From assembly GCA_947625285.1 (NCBI GenBank), contig CANQNS010000010.1:1-63992 (forward strand): a stretch of DNA of 63,992 nt, in the 5' to 3' direction. The stretch is from an uncultured Oscillospiraceae bacterium. Its GTDB lineage: Bacteria; Bacillota; Clostridia; Oscillospirales; Oscillospiraceae. Shown here piece after piece: positions 45,001 to 51,795 of the stretch. Under the pieces are notes generated by a model. That model saw only the letters and a list, made by a program, of their open reading frames with translations, made no database searches and was not told the origin of the DNA. Each line of letters starts with the position of its first letter. Positions within the stretch are counted from its first letter, which is position 1. A program made the position numbers and the translations under genes.

Positions 45001-45970
45001 GGACCAGCCGTGGGCCGGTCTCGCCGTCCGTCAGCAGGGCGGACACCACGCACACCGTCCGTCCCTCCGGGCCCAGGCCGTCCTCCAACGCCAGGCGCAT
45101 CAGCCGCCGGGGCGGGACGGCGCGCAGCAGCGCCGCGTCCAGCCACACCCGGGTCAGCTCCGACAGGGGCAGCAGCGTCAATACCGCCGTCCAGAAGCTG
45201 CCCGTCAGGCCCCAGGCCAGCGCCGCCAACGCCGCCGGTAAAAATACCCGCGCCGCCATATACCCCGCGCCGGTGCGCCGGGTCTGGGGAAACAGGTACT
45301 CATGCAGCCCCCGGTCCAGGGCCGTCCGCGCCATCTCCAGGGCCGGGACCTTTTCCTTTTTCGCCAAAAGCTGTATCCGCTCCCGGTACCGGGCCCGGCT
45401 GATCTCGTCCATGGCCGGGTATGTGCCGTCGGAGCGCAGCAGCGCGTCCACCGGGTCGGACTTCTCCAGCGCGTCGGTCAGGTCCATGTCCGCCACCGTC
45501 CGCAGGCTGGTGAAAAGCTCCGCCGCGGCCGCCGTGTCCACGCCCGGCTCGGCCAGGGCTTCGATAAGGGCCGCCCGCAGGGCCGCGCCCACCAACGCCC
45601 CCTCGTTCTCCGGCAGCTCCACCGCCCGGCGCGCGCCGGTGAGATAGGCCGTGACGCGCTCCTCCGTCACAGGCCCCGCCCCGGTCAGGCCCCGGCACAG
45701 CTCCACCAAAGCCGCTCCTCTGCGGCACCGGCGCAGCCGGCCCCCGGCCCGCAGGGCCGCCGCCGCCAGCTCCGTCTCCCGCCGGGCCAGATACTCGTTG
45801 TCCGCGAACCAGGCCGGCTCCTTCTCGTCCCGGCTCTTGGCCGCGACGGCCCCCATGGCCTTCTCCAGCCGCCGGGCCGTCCGGCGGCCCGATATCGTTC
45901 CTTTCATGGGGATGCTCATGGCCGCCTCGCCGCCCCATCCGGCCAGGCGTTGTGCGCTCATCTTTTCCAT
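39071..45970 (-). CDS. cyclic beta-1,2-glucan synthase-like protein (GT84 - glycoamylase-like - GH94)
   Basis: About 2299 residues from the ATG at 45970 (MEKMSAQRLAGW); the exact start is uncertain because no strong ribosome site is seen and further ATGs follow within 25 codons. Order: charged N-terminal region; membrane segments near residues 250-290; GT84 domain with DGDTRLVPG (~440), FEDDTVLSHDALEG and WTRGDWQNLPW (~587); membrane blocks to ~800; a glycoamylase-like domain (~800-1170, SLDAGMDYRYKAHG, FLALCVHPKAAVKNL); then beta-sandwich and GH94 domain (~1600-2299) with SDDLLWLTWAVCEYVEKTGD and GSGDWNDGMDKVGGESQ. Proteobacterial NdvB/Cgs are ~2800 residues; this is shorter. The family polymerises UDP-glucose into beta-1,2-glucan, and the GH94 part trims chains. 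Single-gene unit. Confidence 0.88.
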   Translation of the reverse strand: MEKMSAQRLAGWGGEAAMSIPMKGTISGRRTARRLEKAMGAVAAKSRDEKEPAWFADNEYLARRETELAAAALRAGGRLRRCRRGAALVELCRGLTGAGPVTEERVTAYLTGARRAVELPENEGALVGAALRAALIEALAEPGVDTAAAAELFTSLRTVADMDLTDALEKSDPVDALLRSDGTYPAMDEISRARYRERIQLLAKKEKVPALEMARTALDRGLHEYLFPQTRRTGAGYMAARVFLPAALAALAWGLTGSFWTAVLTLLPLSELTRVWLDAALLRAVPPRRLMRLALEDGLGPEGRTVCVVSALLTDGETGPRLVRRLEEYKLANRDCGDQLLFALLADLPDGTVFPPETADRLDPVRDAVNELNERYGGGFFLLTRDPAWNNADEVYAPWERKRGAILELVRLTQDRPNRLKCLAGSVQDLRARYVLCLDGDTRLVPGAARQLIGAAMHPLNAPVVEKGVVVKGHGVIHPRMAVELDRATATDFARIWAGQGGTDPYGAPTGELFTDLFDRGGFAGKGVVDAAAYLACLDGRFEDDTVLSHDALEGAYLRGAYMGDVELTDGAPVTAAAWFRRLHRWTRGDWQNLPWLGKAGQDLTALDRFRLFDSLRRSLVAPATLLAVALGAFVPSLRWAAALALVCLGSDAVHDAFAGLFVRVGDARFRCRSGVLRGAGGSLTRFFARTIFLPWEGYTCASAMVTALWRMKVSHKNMLQWVPAAQTESGRDRPAAMWFSVALGAFMALLAPGPAGKAAGVVWLAAPAFAYASGLPLRAKNDLTDADRAFLMKSAEAIWGYFSGLCTRADHWLPPDNLQVQPPKGVAHRTSPTNIGLALASALAAIELGAAAESDAAALADRLLATVEKLPKWKGHLYNWYDTRTCAPLQPAYVSTVDSGNLCACLICLAGGMAAHGRPEIADRARALADGMDLAALYDEKKRLFRIGLDPASDEPSPGYYDLMASEARLTSYLACARGEVPVRHWQSLSRAQLALDGWRGLASWSGSMFEYLMPELFLPLVGGSMLWETARFCLYAQKRKGARAKAPWGCSESAFFSLDAGMDYRYKAHGAGPLALRRDVDGELVIAPYASFLALCVHPKAAVKNLRRLKGMGMWGRYGFYEALDMTPGRTGKGGEVVACFMSHHLGMSLCAAANCLAGGVLRRYFMADRAMAAFRPLLAERVPLSGTVLRRSRSPLARPPESRKELPAFQWEGPGHVPAAPAWFPMSNGVYSLLACDDGRCFAKSGGLLMYRPDGFELAVEGLPLTPSRRQAAFFPWRYESGTLTFTARQSGSGAVSSASMAVASGERGELRRVSGPSGGKLSVRFEPVLARQEDFAAHPAFWRLGLEITAHRGAVLVRRLARDRLPETWLCLAATVDLRLAAGGGWQMNEPAAVTAVLPEGGCAVLALCCGGSRVEAEEGARRILTGGAADMAAAMASLLGMTADGIRAAFELCGAVCSPRVEARPGSTREALWKKGLSGDLPIVYVPAREGPDDEARRTIKRHALITACGVGADLVIDTGEEGAYLHPRRDALRRYLDKYGLGAFEDLRGGVRFAGGEDIAAAAVVVRPVQERKYAGLPGLRPAPVRGRQAPKVEHLPGGAVRYQTPPLPPRAWCNVLSNGRFGYLAADCGTGFMWLENARECPVGPWLNDPMATSGGETLELVTAQGRRSLFAVDAPCRVINGFGWTRWEHEDVKLTAFVPNGYRARIMLIEGGDDAYIGWHLPLRLAADAADAPCVITGWAEGCLTAENPRGLYPGEVFRALCSKKLSGFTADETAWLSGRMDGRTGAGLRPCFGALWKGGGVSVLVCGFESAETLRALADPDRAAQELVRVRDGWRATLGRVHIRTPDRDLDRMMNGWAAYQTLSCRIMGRTSMYQPGGAYGFRDQLQDVTNLILIAPARARRHILTCCARQFREGDVLHWWHETPAGPRGVRTRCSDDLLWLTWAVCEYVEKTGDTDFCDQKTPWLEAPPLGPEEKDRYFIPHASQDEDTVLEHARRAAERVLARGRGPHGLLLTGSGDWNDGMDKVGGESQWLTWFFIHTADRLAALLARRQDGAGKLFSDAAKALTAAAERSWNGSWYLRGWWDDGAPLGGVGDAACAIDSIAQSWAAFSGRADAQRVRTALAACADHLYDRAHGLVKLFTPPFADAGRDPGYIRSCGPGFRENGGQYTHGAVWLASALLREGFTDLGAAMLLDLLPARHDGDLWGAESWVLAADVSANPDHYGQAMWSWYTGAAGWFFRVALEDLLGIRLENGRLTVRPNLPAGWDGYEADVCGRHIKVKNGRVIIR

Positions 45971-46012
45971 ACCTGGGATTTTTCCCGCGGCCGGGGGAGA
46001 ATATACTCCGTC

Positions 46013-46060
46013 GGCTGTCAACGAAAAAGACTTGACAGCCCGCCGCCGATGGTGTATGAT
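46013..46060 (+). promoter_or_regulatory. ylxM-ffh promoter with overlapping inverted repeat
   Basis: Perfect -35 TTGACA (46032-46037), 17-base spacer, TATGAT (46055-46060). The -35 is part of a 9-bp inverted repeat GGCTGTCAA (46013-46021) / TTGACAGCC (46032-46040) with a 10-base spacer, so the site could be an operator. The left arm also supplies a TTGACA on the opposite strand toward the glucan synthase-like gene, but without a well-spaced -10 (TATATT is only 10 bases away). Confidence 0.8.
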
Positions 46061-46104
46061 AAGCAGGCTGTAAAGCAATAATCCTTAACACAAGGAGGCG
46101 CGGC

Positions 46105-46437
46105 ATGGACGCTTCCCCTCTGGACCGGTCCCTTTTGCTGGACTTTTACGGCGAGCTGCTGACGGAAAAGCAGCGGTCTGCCTGCGAGCTGCACTGGAAC
46201 GAGGACCTGTCTCTGGGCGAGATCGCCGCGCTGGGGGGCCTGAGCCGCCAGGGGGTGTGGGACAACCTGCGCCGGGCGGAGGCCGCCCTGCAGGAATACG
46301 AGGCAAAGACCGGCCTGGTCCGGCGGTATCTGGAGCGGCGGGAGGCCATCGCCGGCATCCGGGAGGAGCTGGCGGACCTGCTGCCGGAGGGCGAGCGGAG
46401 CCGGGCGGTGCTGGCCCGGCTGGAGGGATTGATGTAA
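46105..46437 (+). CDS. ylxM: YlxM-family SRP-associated helix-turn-helix protein
   Basis: 110 residues. DRSLLLDFYGELLTEKQRSA opens the UPF0122 family, and ELHWNEDLSLGEIAALGGLS plus RQGVWDNLRRAEAAL forms a sigma-4-like HTH. YlxM binds the signal recognition particle RNA/Ffh in Gram-positives. Site AAGGAGG upstream. The stop overlaps the ffh start by one base (TAATG). Confidence 0.95.
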   Translation: MDASPLDRSLLLDFYGELLTEKQRSACELHWNEDLSLGEIAALGGLSRQGVWDNLRRAEAALQEYEAKTGLVRRYLERREAIAGIREELADLLPEGERSRAVLARLEGLM

Positions 46438-47777
46438 TGGCGTTCGAGAGCCTGTCGGACAAGTTAAACGGCATCTTCAAAAAGCTCCGTGGCAAGGGCC
46501 GGCTGAGCCAGGCGGACGTGAAGGACGCCATGCGCCAGGTGCGGATGGCTCTGCTGGAGGCCGACGTGAGTTACAAGGTCGTAAAGGACTTTGTGAACAA
46601 TGTCTCGGAAAAGGCCGCCGGCCAGGAGATATTGGAGAGCCTGAACCCGGCCCAGATGGTCGTCAAGATCGTCAACGAGGAGATGACCGCCCTCATGGGG
46701 GGCCAGGCCGCCAGGCTCAACTACTCCTCCAGGGTGCCCAGCGTGGTGATGGTGGTGGGCCTGCAGGGCGCGGGCAAGACCACCAACACGGCCAAGCTGG
46801 CCGCCTTCGTGAAAAAGCAGCAGAACAAGCGGCCGCTGCTGGCCGCCTGCGACGTATACCGTCCCGCCGCCATCTCCCAACTGGAGACCGTGGGCGCTCA
46901 GGTGGGCGTCCCCGTGTTCCAGATGGGCCAGGCCGACCCGGTGGACATCGCCAGGGCCGCGGTGGAGCACGCCCGGCTCCACGGCAACGACCTGGTGTTC
47001 CTGGACACCGCCGGCCGGCTCCATGTGGACGAGGCCTTGATGGAGGAGCTCAAGCGCATCAAGGCGGCCGTGGACCCGGCGGAGATACTGCTGACGGTGG
47101 ACGCCATGACCGGCCAGGACGCGGTGAACGCGGCCTCGGCCTTTGACGAGGCTCTGGGCATCACGGGCGTGATGCTGACAAAGCTGGACGGCGACGCCCG
47201 GGGTGGCGCGGCCCTGTCGGTCCGGGCCGTCACCGGCAAGCCCGTGAAATTCGTCGGAACCGGGGAGAAGCTGGACGCCATCGAGGTGTTCCACCCGGAT
47301 CGGATGGCCAGCCGCATCCTGGGCATGGGCGACGTGCTCACCTTCATCGAGAAGGCGGAGCAGGCGGTGGACGAGAAGAAGGCCGCGGAGATGGCCGAAA
47401 AGCTCCTGAAAAACCGCTTCACCCTTCAGGACTATCTGGAGCAGCTCCGCTCCATGAAGGACATGGGGGACATGGAGGACCTGCTGGGCATGGTGCCGGG
47501 TCTGGACGCCAGGGCCTTGAAAGGGGCCAAGATCGACCCGAAGGCCATGGCCCGGACCGAGGCCATCATCCTGTCCATGACAGCGAAGGAGCGGGCCAAC
47601 CCCGCCATTTTGAACGCCAGCCGGAAAAAGCGCATCGCCGCCGGCTCCGGCACCAGCGTGGTGGAGATCAACCGGCTCTTGAAGGGCTTCGACGCCATGA
47701 ACGCCATGGTAAAGCAGATGTCCGGCACCCGGCGGGGCCGCCGGATGGGCAGGAAGATGGGTATGTTCGGCCTGTGA
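46437..47777 (+). CDS. ffh: signal recognition particle GTPase Ffh
   Basis: 446 residues from the ATG at 46437 (MAFESLSDKLNGIFKKL); upstream in-frame codons lie inside ylxM. N domain, then G domain with GLQGAGKTTNTAKLA (P-loop), DTAGRLHVDEAL and TKLDGDARGG, and the Met-rich M domain from ~residue 300, ending MVKQMSGTRRGRRMGRKMGM. It binds signal sequences and 4.5S/6S-type SRP RNA and docks to FtsY. Confidence 0.98.
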   Translation: MAFESLSDKLNGIFKKLRGKGRLSQADVKDAMRQVRMALLEADVSYKVVKDFVNNVSEKAAGQEILESLNPAQMVVKIVNEEMTALMGGQAARLNYSSRVPSVVMVVGLQGAGKTTNTAKLAAFVKKQQNKRPLLAACDVYRPAAISQLETVGAQVGVPVFQMGQADPVDIARAAVEHARLHGNDLVFLDTAGRLHVDEALMEELKRIKAAVDPAEILLTVDAMTGQDAVNAASAFDEALGITGVMLTKLDGDARGGAALSVRAVTGKPVKFVGTGEKLDAIEVFHPDRMASRILGMGDVLTFIEKAEQAVDEKKAAEMAEKLLKNRFTLQDYLEQLRSMKDMGDMEDLLGMVPGLDARALKGAKIDPKAMARTEAIILSMTAKERANPAILNASRKKRIAAGSGTSVVEINRLLKGFDAMNAMVKQMSGTRRGRRMGRKMGMFGL

Positions 47778-47840
47778 TTTCAACATTCATTTTTTGAATT
47801 TGAAAAATAAAAAACCAACTGTATTTTGGAGGAACGAAAA

Positions 47841-48158
47841 ATGGTCAAGATCCGTTTGAAGAGACAGGGCGCGAAGAAGGCCCCCTATTACCGCGTGGTA
47901 GTGGCGGACAGCCGCTCTCCCCGGGACGGCCGCAACATCGAGGAGCTGGGCACCTATGACCCCATGGTCAAGCCCGCCGCCATCGACATCGACCTGGAGC
48001 GCGCCAAGTACTGGATCGGCTGCGGTGCCCAGCCCACCGACACCGTCCGCGGTCTGCTGAAGCTGGCCGAGGCCGGTCAGCCCAAGGCGGAGGCCGAGCC
48101 CAAGGCCCAGGCCAAAGCGGAGGCCGAGCCCAAGGCCGAGGCCGACGCCGCGGAATAA
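47841..48158 (+). CDS. rpsP: ribosomal protein S16 with charged C-terminal repeat
   Basis: 105 residues from the ATG at 47841 (GGAGG at 47828-47832); an upstream TTG in the same frame lies in that site. Core S16 motif [40 protein letters not shown]. Residues ~80-105 are an extra [20 protein letters not shown] tail. Component of the 30S subunit body. AT-rich 60 bases after ffh may carry a promoter. Confidence 0.97.
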   Translation: MVKIRLKRQGAKKAPYYRVVVADSRSPRDGRNIEELGTYDPMVKPAAIDIDLERAKYWIGCGAQPTDTVRGLLKLAEAGQPKAEAEPKAQAKAEAEPKAEADAAE

Positions 48159-48170
48159 GGCGGCAGCCCC

Positions 48171-48401
48171 ATGAAGGAACTTCTCACCTATATCATCCAG
48201 AGCCTGGTGGACGACCCCGGCCAGGTGACCGTCACGGAGCGCGCCGGCTCCGGCGGCACCGTGCTGGAGGTGCGCGTGGCGGACGGGGACATGGGCAAGG
48301 TCATCGGCCGCCAGGGCCGGATCGTGCGCCAGATCCGGGTGCTGATGAAGGCCGTGGCCCAGCGTCAGGGCAAAAAGGTCTCCGTCGAGATACTGGATTG
48401 A
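48171..48401 (+). CDS. khpA: KhpA, KH-domain RNA-binding protein (YlqC)
   Basis: 76 residues, one type II KH domain with the GxxG loop in GKVIGRQGRIVRQIR. In Firmicutes KhpA works with KhpB in RNA binding and affects division; the place between rpsP and rimM is standard. Confidence 0.95.
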   Translation: MKELLTYIIQSLVDDPGQVTVTERAGSGGTVLEVRVADGDMGKVIGRQGRIVRQIRVLMKAVAQRQGKKVSVEILD

Positions 48402-48883
48402 AAAAGCGATATTTAGAGGCGGGGCGGATCGTGAACACCCACGGCGTCCGGGGCGAGGTACGCATCCAGCCCTGGGCGGACGAGGCGGCGTTTCTGACCC
48501 GCTTCCGCCGTTTTTACGTGGACGGCCGGGCCGTTGCCGTGCGCTCCTGCCGGGTCCACAAGGATATGTGCGTGGCCGCGCTGGAGGGCATTGACGACGT
48601 GAACGCCGCCATGGCCCTGAAGGGCAAGGTGCTGTTCATCGACCGGGACGACGCCCATCTGCCCGCCGGGGCCGTGTTTTTGCAGGACATCATCGGCGCG
48701 AAGGTGGTGGACGAGGCCGGGAAAGAGCTGGGTGTGCTGGCCGACGTGATGAGCGAGCCCGCCGCCAGCGTGCTGGTGGTAAAGGGTGACCGGGAGATCC
48801 TGATCCCCGACGTGCCGGCCTTCGTGCTGAAAAAAGACCCGGACAACTGCGTCGTCACTGTGCGGCTGATAGACGGTATGTAA
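48398..48883 (+). CDS. rimM: 16S rRNA processing protein RimM
   Basis: 161 residues, TTG start overlapping the khpA stop (TTGA). N-terminal barrel (EAGRIVNTHGVRGEVRIQPW) and C-terminal PRC barrel (DIIGAKVVDEAGKELGVLAD, ILIPDVPAFVLK). It assists maturation of the 30S head with ribosomal protein S19. Confidence 0.95.
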   Translation: MKKRYLEAGRIVNTHGVRGEVRIQPWADEAAFLTRFRRFYVDGRAVAVRSCRVHKDMCVAALEGIDDVNAAMALKGKVLFIDRDDAHLPAGAVFLQDIIGAKVVDEAGKELGVLADVMSEPAASVLVVKGDREILIPDVPAFVLKKDPDNCVVTVRLIDGM

Positions 48884-48885
48884 CT

Positions 48886-50154
48886 ATGCGCATCGACATC
48901 CTGACCCTGTTCCCGGAGGCGGTGCGGCCCATGATGGACTCGTCCATCCTGGGCCGGGCGGCCAAAAAGGGACTGATCGAGATCAACTGCATACAGATAC
49001 GGGACTTCACCGACAACAAACAGCAGCAGGTGGACGACTATCCCTATGGGGGCGGCTGGGGGTGCGTGATGATGGCCCAGCCGCTGAAAGCCTGTCTGGA
49101 CCACGTGACAGCCCAGGCGGGGCCCCGCAGACGGAGGGTCATCTATATGTCCCCCCAGGGGGCCCGGTTCGACCAGGGCCACGCCCGGCGGCTGGTGTCG
49201 GAATATGACCATCTGGTGCTGGTCTGCGGCCACTACGAGGGCGTGGACGAGCGGTTCATCCAGCTTTGCTGCGACGAGGAGCTGAGCGTGGGCGACTTCG
49301 TGCTGACCGGCGGGGAGATCCCGGCCATGGCCGTTGCGGACAGCGTGTGCCGGATGGTGCCGGGGGTGCTGTCGGACCCGGCCTGTTACATGGGCGAGAG
49401 CCACTGGGACGGTCTTTTGGAGTACCCCCAGTACACCCGGCCGGAGACCTGGGAGGGGCTCACGGTGCCGGAGGTGCTGCGCCGGGGGGTCCACAGGGAC
49501 ATCGAGGCCTGGCGGCGGGAGCAGCAGCTCATCCGCACCAGGGAACGCCGGCCGGATCTGTTCGAGGCCTTCCGGCCCCAGACCGAGGCGGACAAGCGCA
49601 CCGTGGACCGGCTCACCGGCCGGGAAAAGCTCGTCTACGACTGCCGCCCGGCCGCGGCGGAGGACATCCCCGCCCTGCTGTCCATCACGGCGGAGGCGTC
49701 GGCCTACATGAAAGAATGCGGCGTGGACCAGTGGCAGGACGGTTTCCCCAACGCGGAGGTGTTCGCCCGGGACATCGCCGCCGGGGGCTGCTGGCTGTTC
49801 ACCCATAACGGCGCCCCCGCCGGGGTAGTCAGCCTGTACATGACGCCGGAGGCGGACTATGCCCGCATCCGGGGCGCGTGGCGGACCCAGGACCGGCCCT
49901 ATGCCACCGTCCACCGGACGGCGGTGAAGGCCGCCTACCGGGGCCGGGGCCTGGCGGACGAGATGCTGCAGCTCTGCGAGGACCTGGCCCTGGGCCGGGG
50001 CGTCGGCAGCGTCCGGGCGGACACCCACGCGAACAACGCCGCCATGCGCCGGCTTTTGGAAAGGCGGGGCTACGAATGCTGCGGCTCCGTGACCCTGACA
50101 GACACCGTAGAAAAGGACCCGGAGCGGGTCTGCTATGAAAAGGTGCTTTTATGA
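48886..50154 (+). CDS. trmD: fusion of tRNA (guanine-N1-)-methyltransferase TrmD with a GNAT acetyltransferase
   Basis: 422 residues in one uninterrupted frame. Residues 1-~230 are complete TrmD: ILTLFPEAVRPMMDSSILGRA, YGGGWGCVMMAQPL, the trefoil-knot AdoMet site LVCGHYEGVDERF and FVLTGGEIPAMAVADSVCR, and the distal ESHWDGLLEYPQYTRP plus WRREQQLIRT. After a ~20-residue linker, residues ~250-422 form a GNAT domain (RPAAAEDIPALLSITAEA, VDQWQDGFPNAEVFARDI, acetyl-CoA loop KAAYRGRGLADEMLQ, NNAAMRRLLERRGY). TrmD makes m1G37; normal TrmD ends at about 240-250 residues. The GNAT substrate is unknown and could be a small amine or a protein. The next gene overlaps its stop by 4 bases. Confidence 0.93.
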   Translation: MRIDILTLFPEAVRPMMDSSILGRAAKKGLIEINCIQIRDFTDNKQQQVDDYPYGGGWGCVMMAQPLKACLDHVTAQAGPRRRRVIYMSPQGARFDQGHARRLVSEYDHLVLVCGHYEGVDERFIQLCCDEELSVGDFVLTGGEIPAMAVADSVCRMVPGVLSDPACYMGESHWDGLLEYPQYTRPETWEGLTVPEVLRRGVHRDIEAWRREQQLIRTRERRPDLFEAFRPQTEADKRTVDRLTGREKLVYDCRPAAAEDIPALLSITAEASAYMKECGVDQWQDGFPNAEVFARDIAAGGCWLFTHNGAPAGVVSLYMTPEADYARIRGAWRTQDRPYATVHRTAVKAAYRGRGLADEMLQLCEDLALGRGVGSVRADTHANNAAMRRLLERRGYECCGSVTLTDTVEKDPERVCYEKVLL

Positions 50155-51743
50155 AAGAGACTATAAAAAATCCGTCGGCTGCTCTCCGCTTCAAGATCGT
50201 CGTTTTTTACACCCTCGTTTTCAGTCTGGCCGCCCACGCCTATATGTACTTCTCTCTGGCCCCCAGCCACGACTCCCTCTCCACGCTGATCAATTCCCCC
50301 GGCGACGGCCAGCACCAGCTCTCTCTGGGCCGGTTCATGCAGCCGCTCTATTGGCTGCTCCGGGGCCGGCTGCCGGCGCCCTGGCTGGTGGGGATGCTGG
50401 CGACGCTTTTCATCTGCCTATCGGTCTGCTTTCTCGCCGCCGCGCTCGATATCGTACGCAAAAGCTCCCTTATCATCCTGTGCGGCGTCCTATCCACCTG
50501 CCTCACCGTCACGACCATCAACGCCACGTATATGTACTGCGCGGACAGCTATATGCTGGCGCTGCTCCTGGCCTGCGCGGGCGTGTGGCTTTGGGAGCAC
50601 TATCCCGATAAGCGCGGCGTCCTGGCCGCGATGCCGCTGTTTGCCCTGTCCATGGGGCTGTACCAGGCCTTTTTCGACGTCGCCATCGGCATGGCGTTGA
50701 TACTGCTCATCAAGGCCGTCATGGATGGAGAGACTTTCCCCGTCCTTTGGAAGCGGGCCCTGCGGTACGCGCTCAGCCTGCTGGGCGGCGGCGTGCTCTA
50801 CTTTGTCTGCGTCGAGCTGGTCATGAGGCTGTCCCATATCGGTATGTCCTCGGACTACGCCGGGCTGCAGCAGATATTTGGAAACGGCTCCGTCAGCATC
50901 CTGCCCTTGCTGAAGCTCATACCCTATGCCTACTTCAACTTTGCCGCGTTCTTCTTCTCTCCCCTCCGGGCCCACAACACCCCCGCGCTGTGTCTGCTCC
51001 GGCTGGCGATGATCTTCTTCGGCCTGTGTATGTGGGTCCGCTGCATCCGCCGGCGGCATATCCGGGGCCCGGAGCTGGCCGTGCTGCTGCTGTGCGCGGC
51101 GCTGCTGCCCCTGGGGCTGAATTTCGTGTACGTACTGAACGGCGGCAACGTACACCAGTTGATGACCTATAGCTATTATTTGGCCTACGCCCTTTTGTTC
51201 ATGCCCATGGAGCTGCGTCCCGCGCTCTCTGAGGGCCGGGAAACGGAAGCTGCGCCGGGACGCCGGATCGGCTGGCCCCGGCTTTGCCAGGGCGCGGCGG
51301 TGGTCCTCTGCGCTTTCATGGTCTTTCACAACATCGTCTTTGCCAACGGGGCCTACTACTACAAGCGGATCGTTTACGACGCATCCAGCCGGTACGCCTT
51401 TTCCATCGTGGAGACCATTGAGCGGCAGCCCGATTATGAGCCCGGCGTGACGCCGGTGCTGATCGTGGGCAGTTTCCGCGATTCCAATGTGGCCCGCGCC
51501 GAGGATGATATCTTCGCCCAGTACCGGCACACGACCGGGATGTGGAACAGCACCTCCGTCACATATGACGGCTCGTTCCGGGCCTTTTCCAGCTTGCTTC
51601 TGGGCCACCCGATCAATATCACCGTTCCCTCGCCCCAGCGGGAGGAGCTCCTCTCCCTGCCGGCGGTCCAGGATATGCCCGTTTTCCCCCAGGATGGTTA
51701 TTGCCGTTTGATCGACGGCGTTATCGTAGTCAAGCTCTCCTGA
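50151..51743 (+). CDS. GtrII-like membrane glucosyltransferase
   Basis: 530 residues with ~11 membrane segments. DGQHQLSLGRFMQPLYWLL near residues 49-68 and the following helices are the pattern of the glucosyltransferase GtrII family (Pfam Glucos_trans_II type), which adds glucose from polyprenyl-phosphate-glucose to cell-surface polymers. The C-terminal ~130 residues are soluble and outside. It starts inside the trmD stop (ATGA) and takes the place where rplS is usual. A GtrA flippase-like gene is at 34452-34886. Confidence 0.8.
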   Translation: MKETIKNPSAALRFKIVVFYTLVFSLAAHAYMYFSLAPSHDSLSTLINSPGDGQHQLSLGRFMQPLYWLLRGRLPAPWLVGMLATLFICLSVCFLAAALDIVRKSSLIILCGVLSTCLTVTTINATYMYCADSYMLALLLACAGVWLWEHYPDKRGVLAAMPLFALSMGLYQAFFDVAIGMALILLIKAVMDGETFPVLWKRALRYALSLLGGGVLYFVCVELVMRLSHIGMSSDYAGLQQIFGNGSVSILPLLKLIPYAYFNFAAFFFSPLRAHNTPALCLLRLAMIFFGLCMWVRCIRRRHIRGPELAVLLLCAALLPLGLNFVYVLNGGNVHQLMTYSYYLAYALLFMPMELRPALSEGRETEAAPGRRIGWPRLCQGAAVVLCAFMVFHNIVFANGAYYYKRIVYDASSRYAFSIVETIERQPDYEPGVTPVLIVGSFRDSNVARAEDDIFAQYRHTTGMWNSTSVTYDGSFRAFSSLLLGHPINITVPSPQREELLSLPAVQDMPVFPQDGYCRLIDGVIVVKLS

Positions 51744-51745
51744 CA

Positions 51746-51793
51746 AAGCTCTCCCCCGGCGGGATCGTCCCGCCGGGGGAGAGCTTCTTTTTT
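51746..51793. terminator. strong intrinsic terminator
   Basis: A perfect 19-bp stem (51746-51764 with 51768-51786), 3-base loop TCG, then CTTTTTTTT. It ends the ylxM-to-gtrII operon and faces the convergent channel gene. Confidence 0.95.
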
Positions 51794-51795
51794 TC

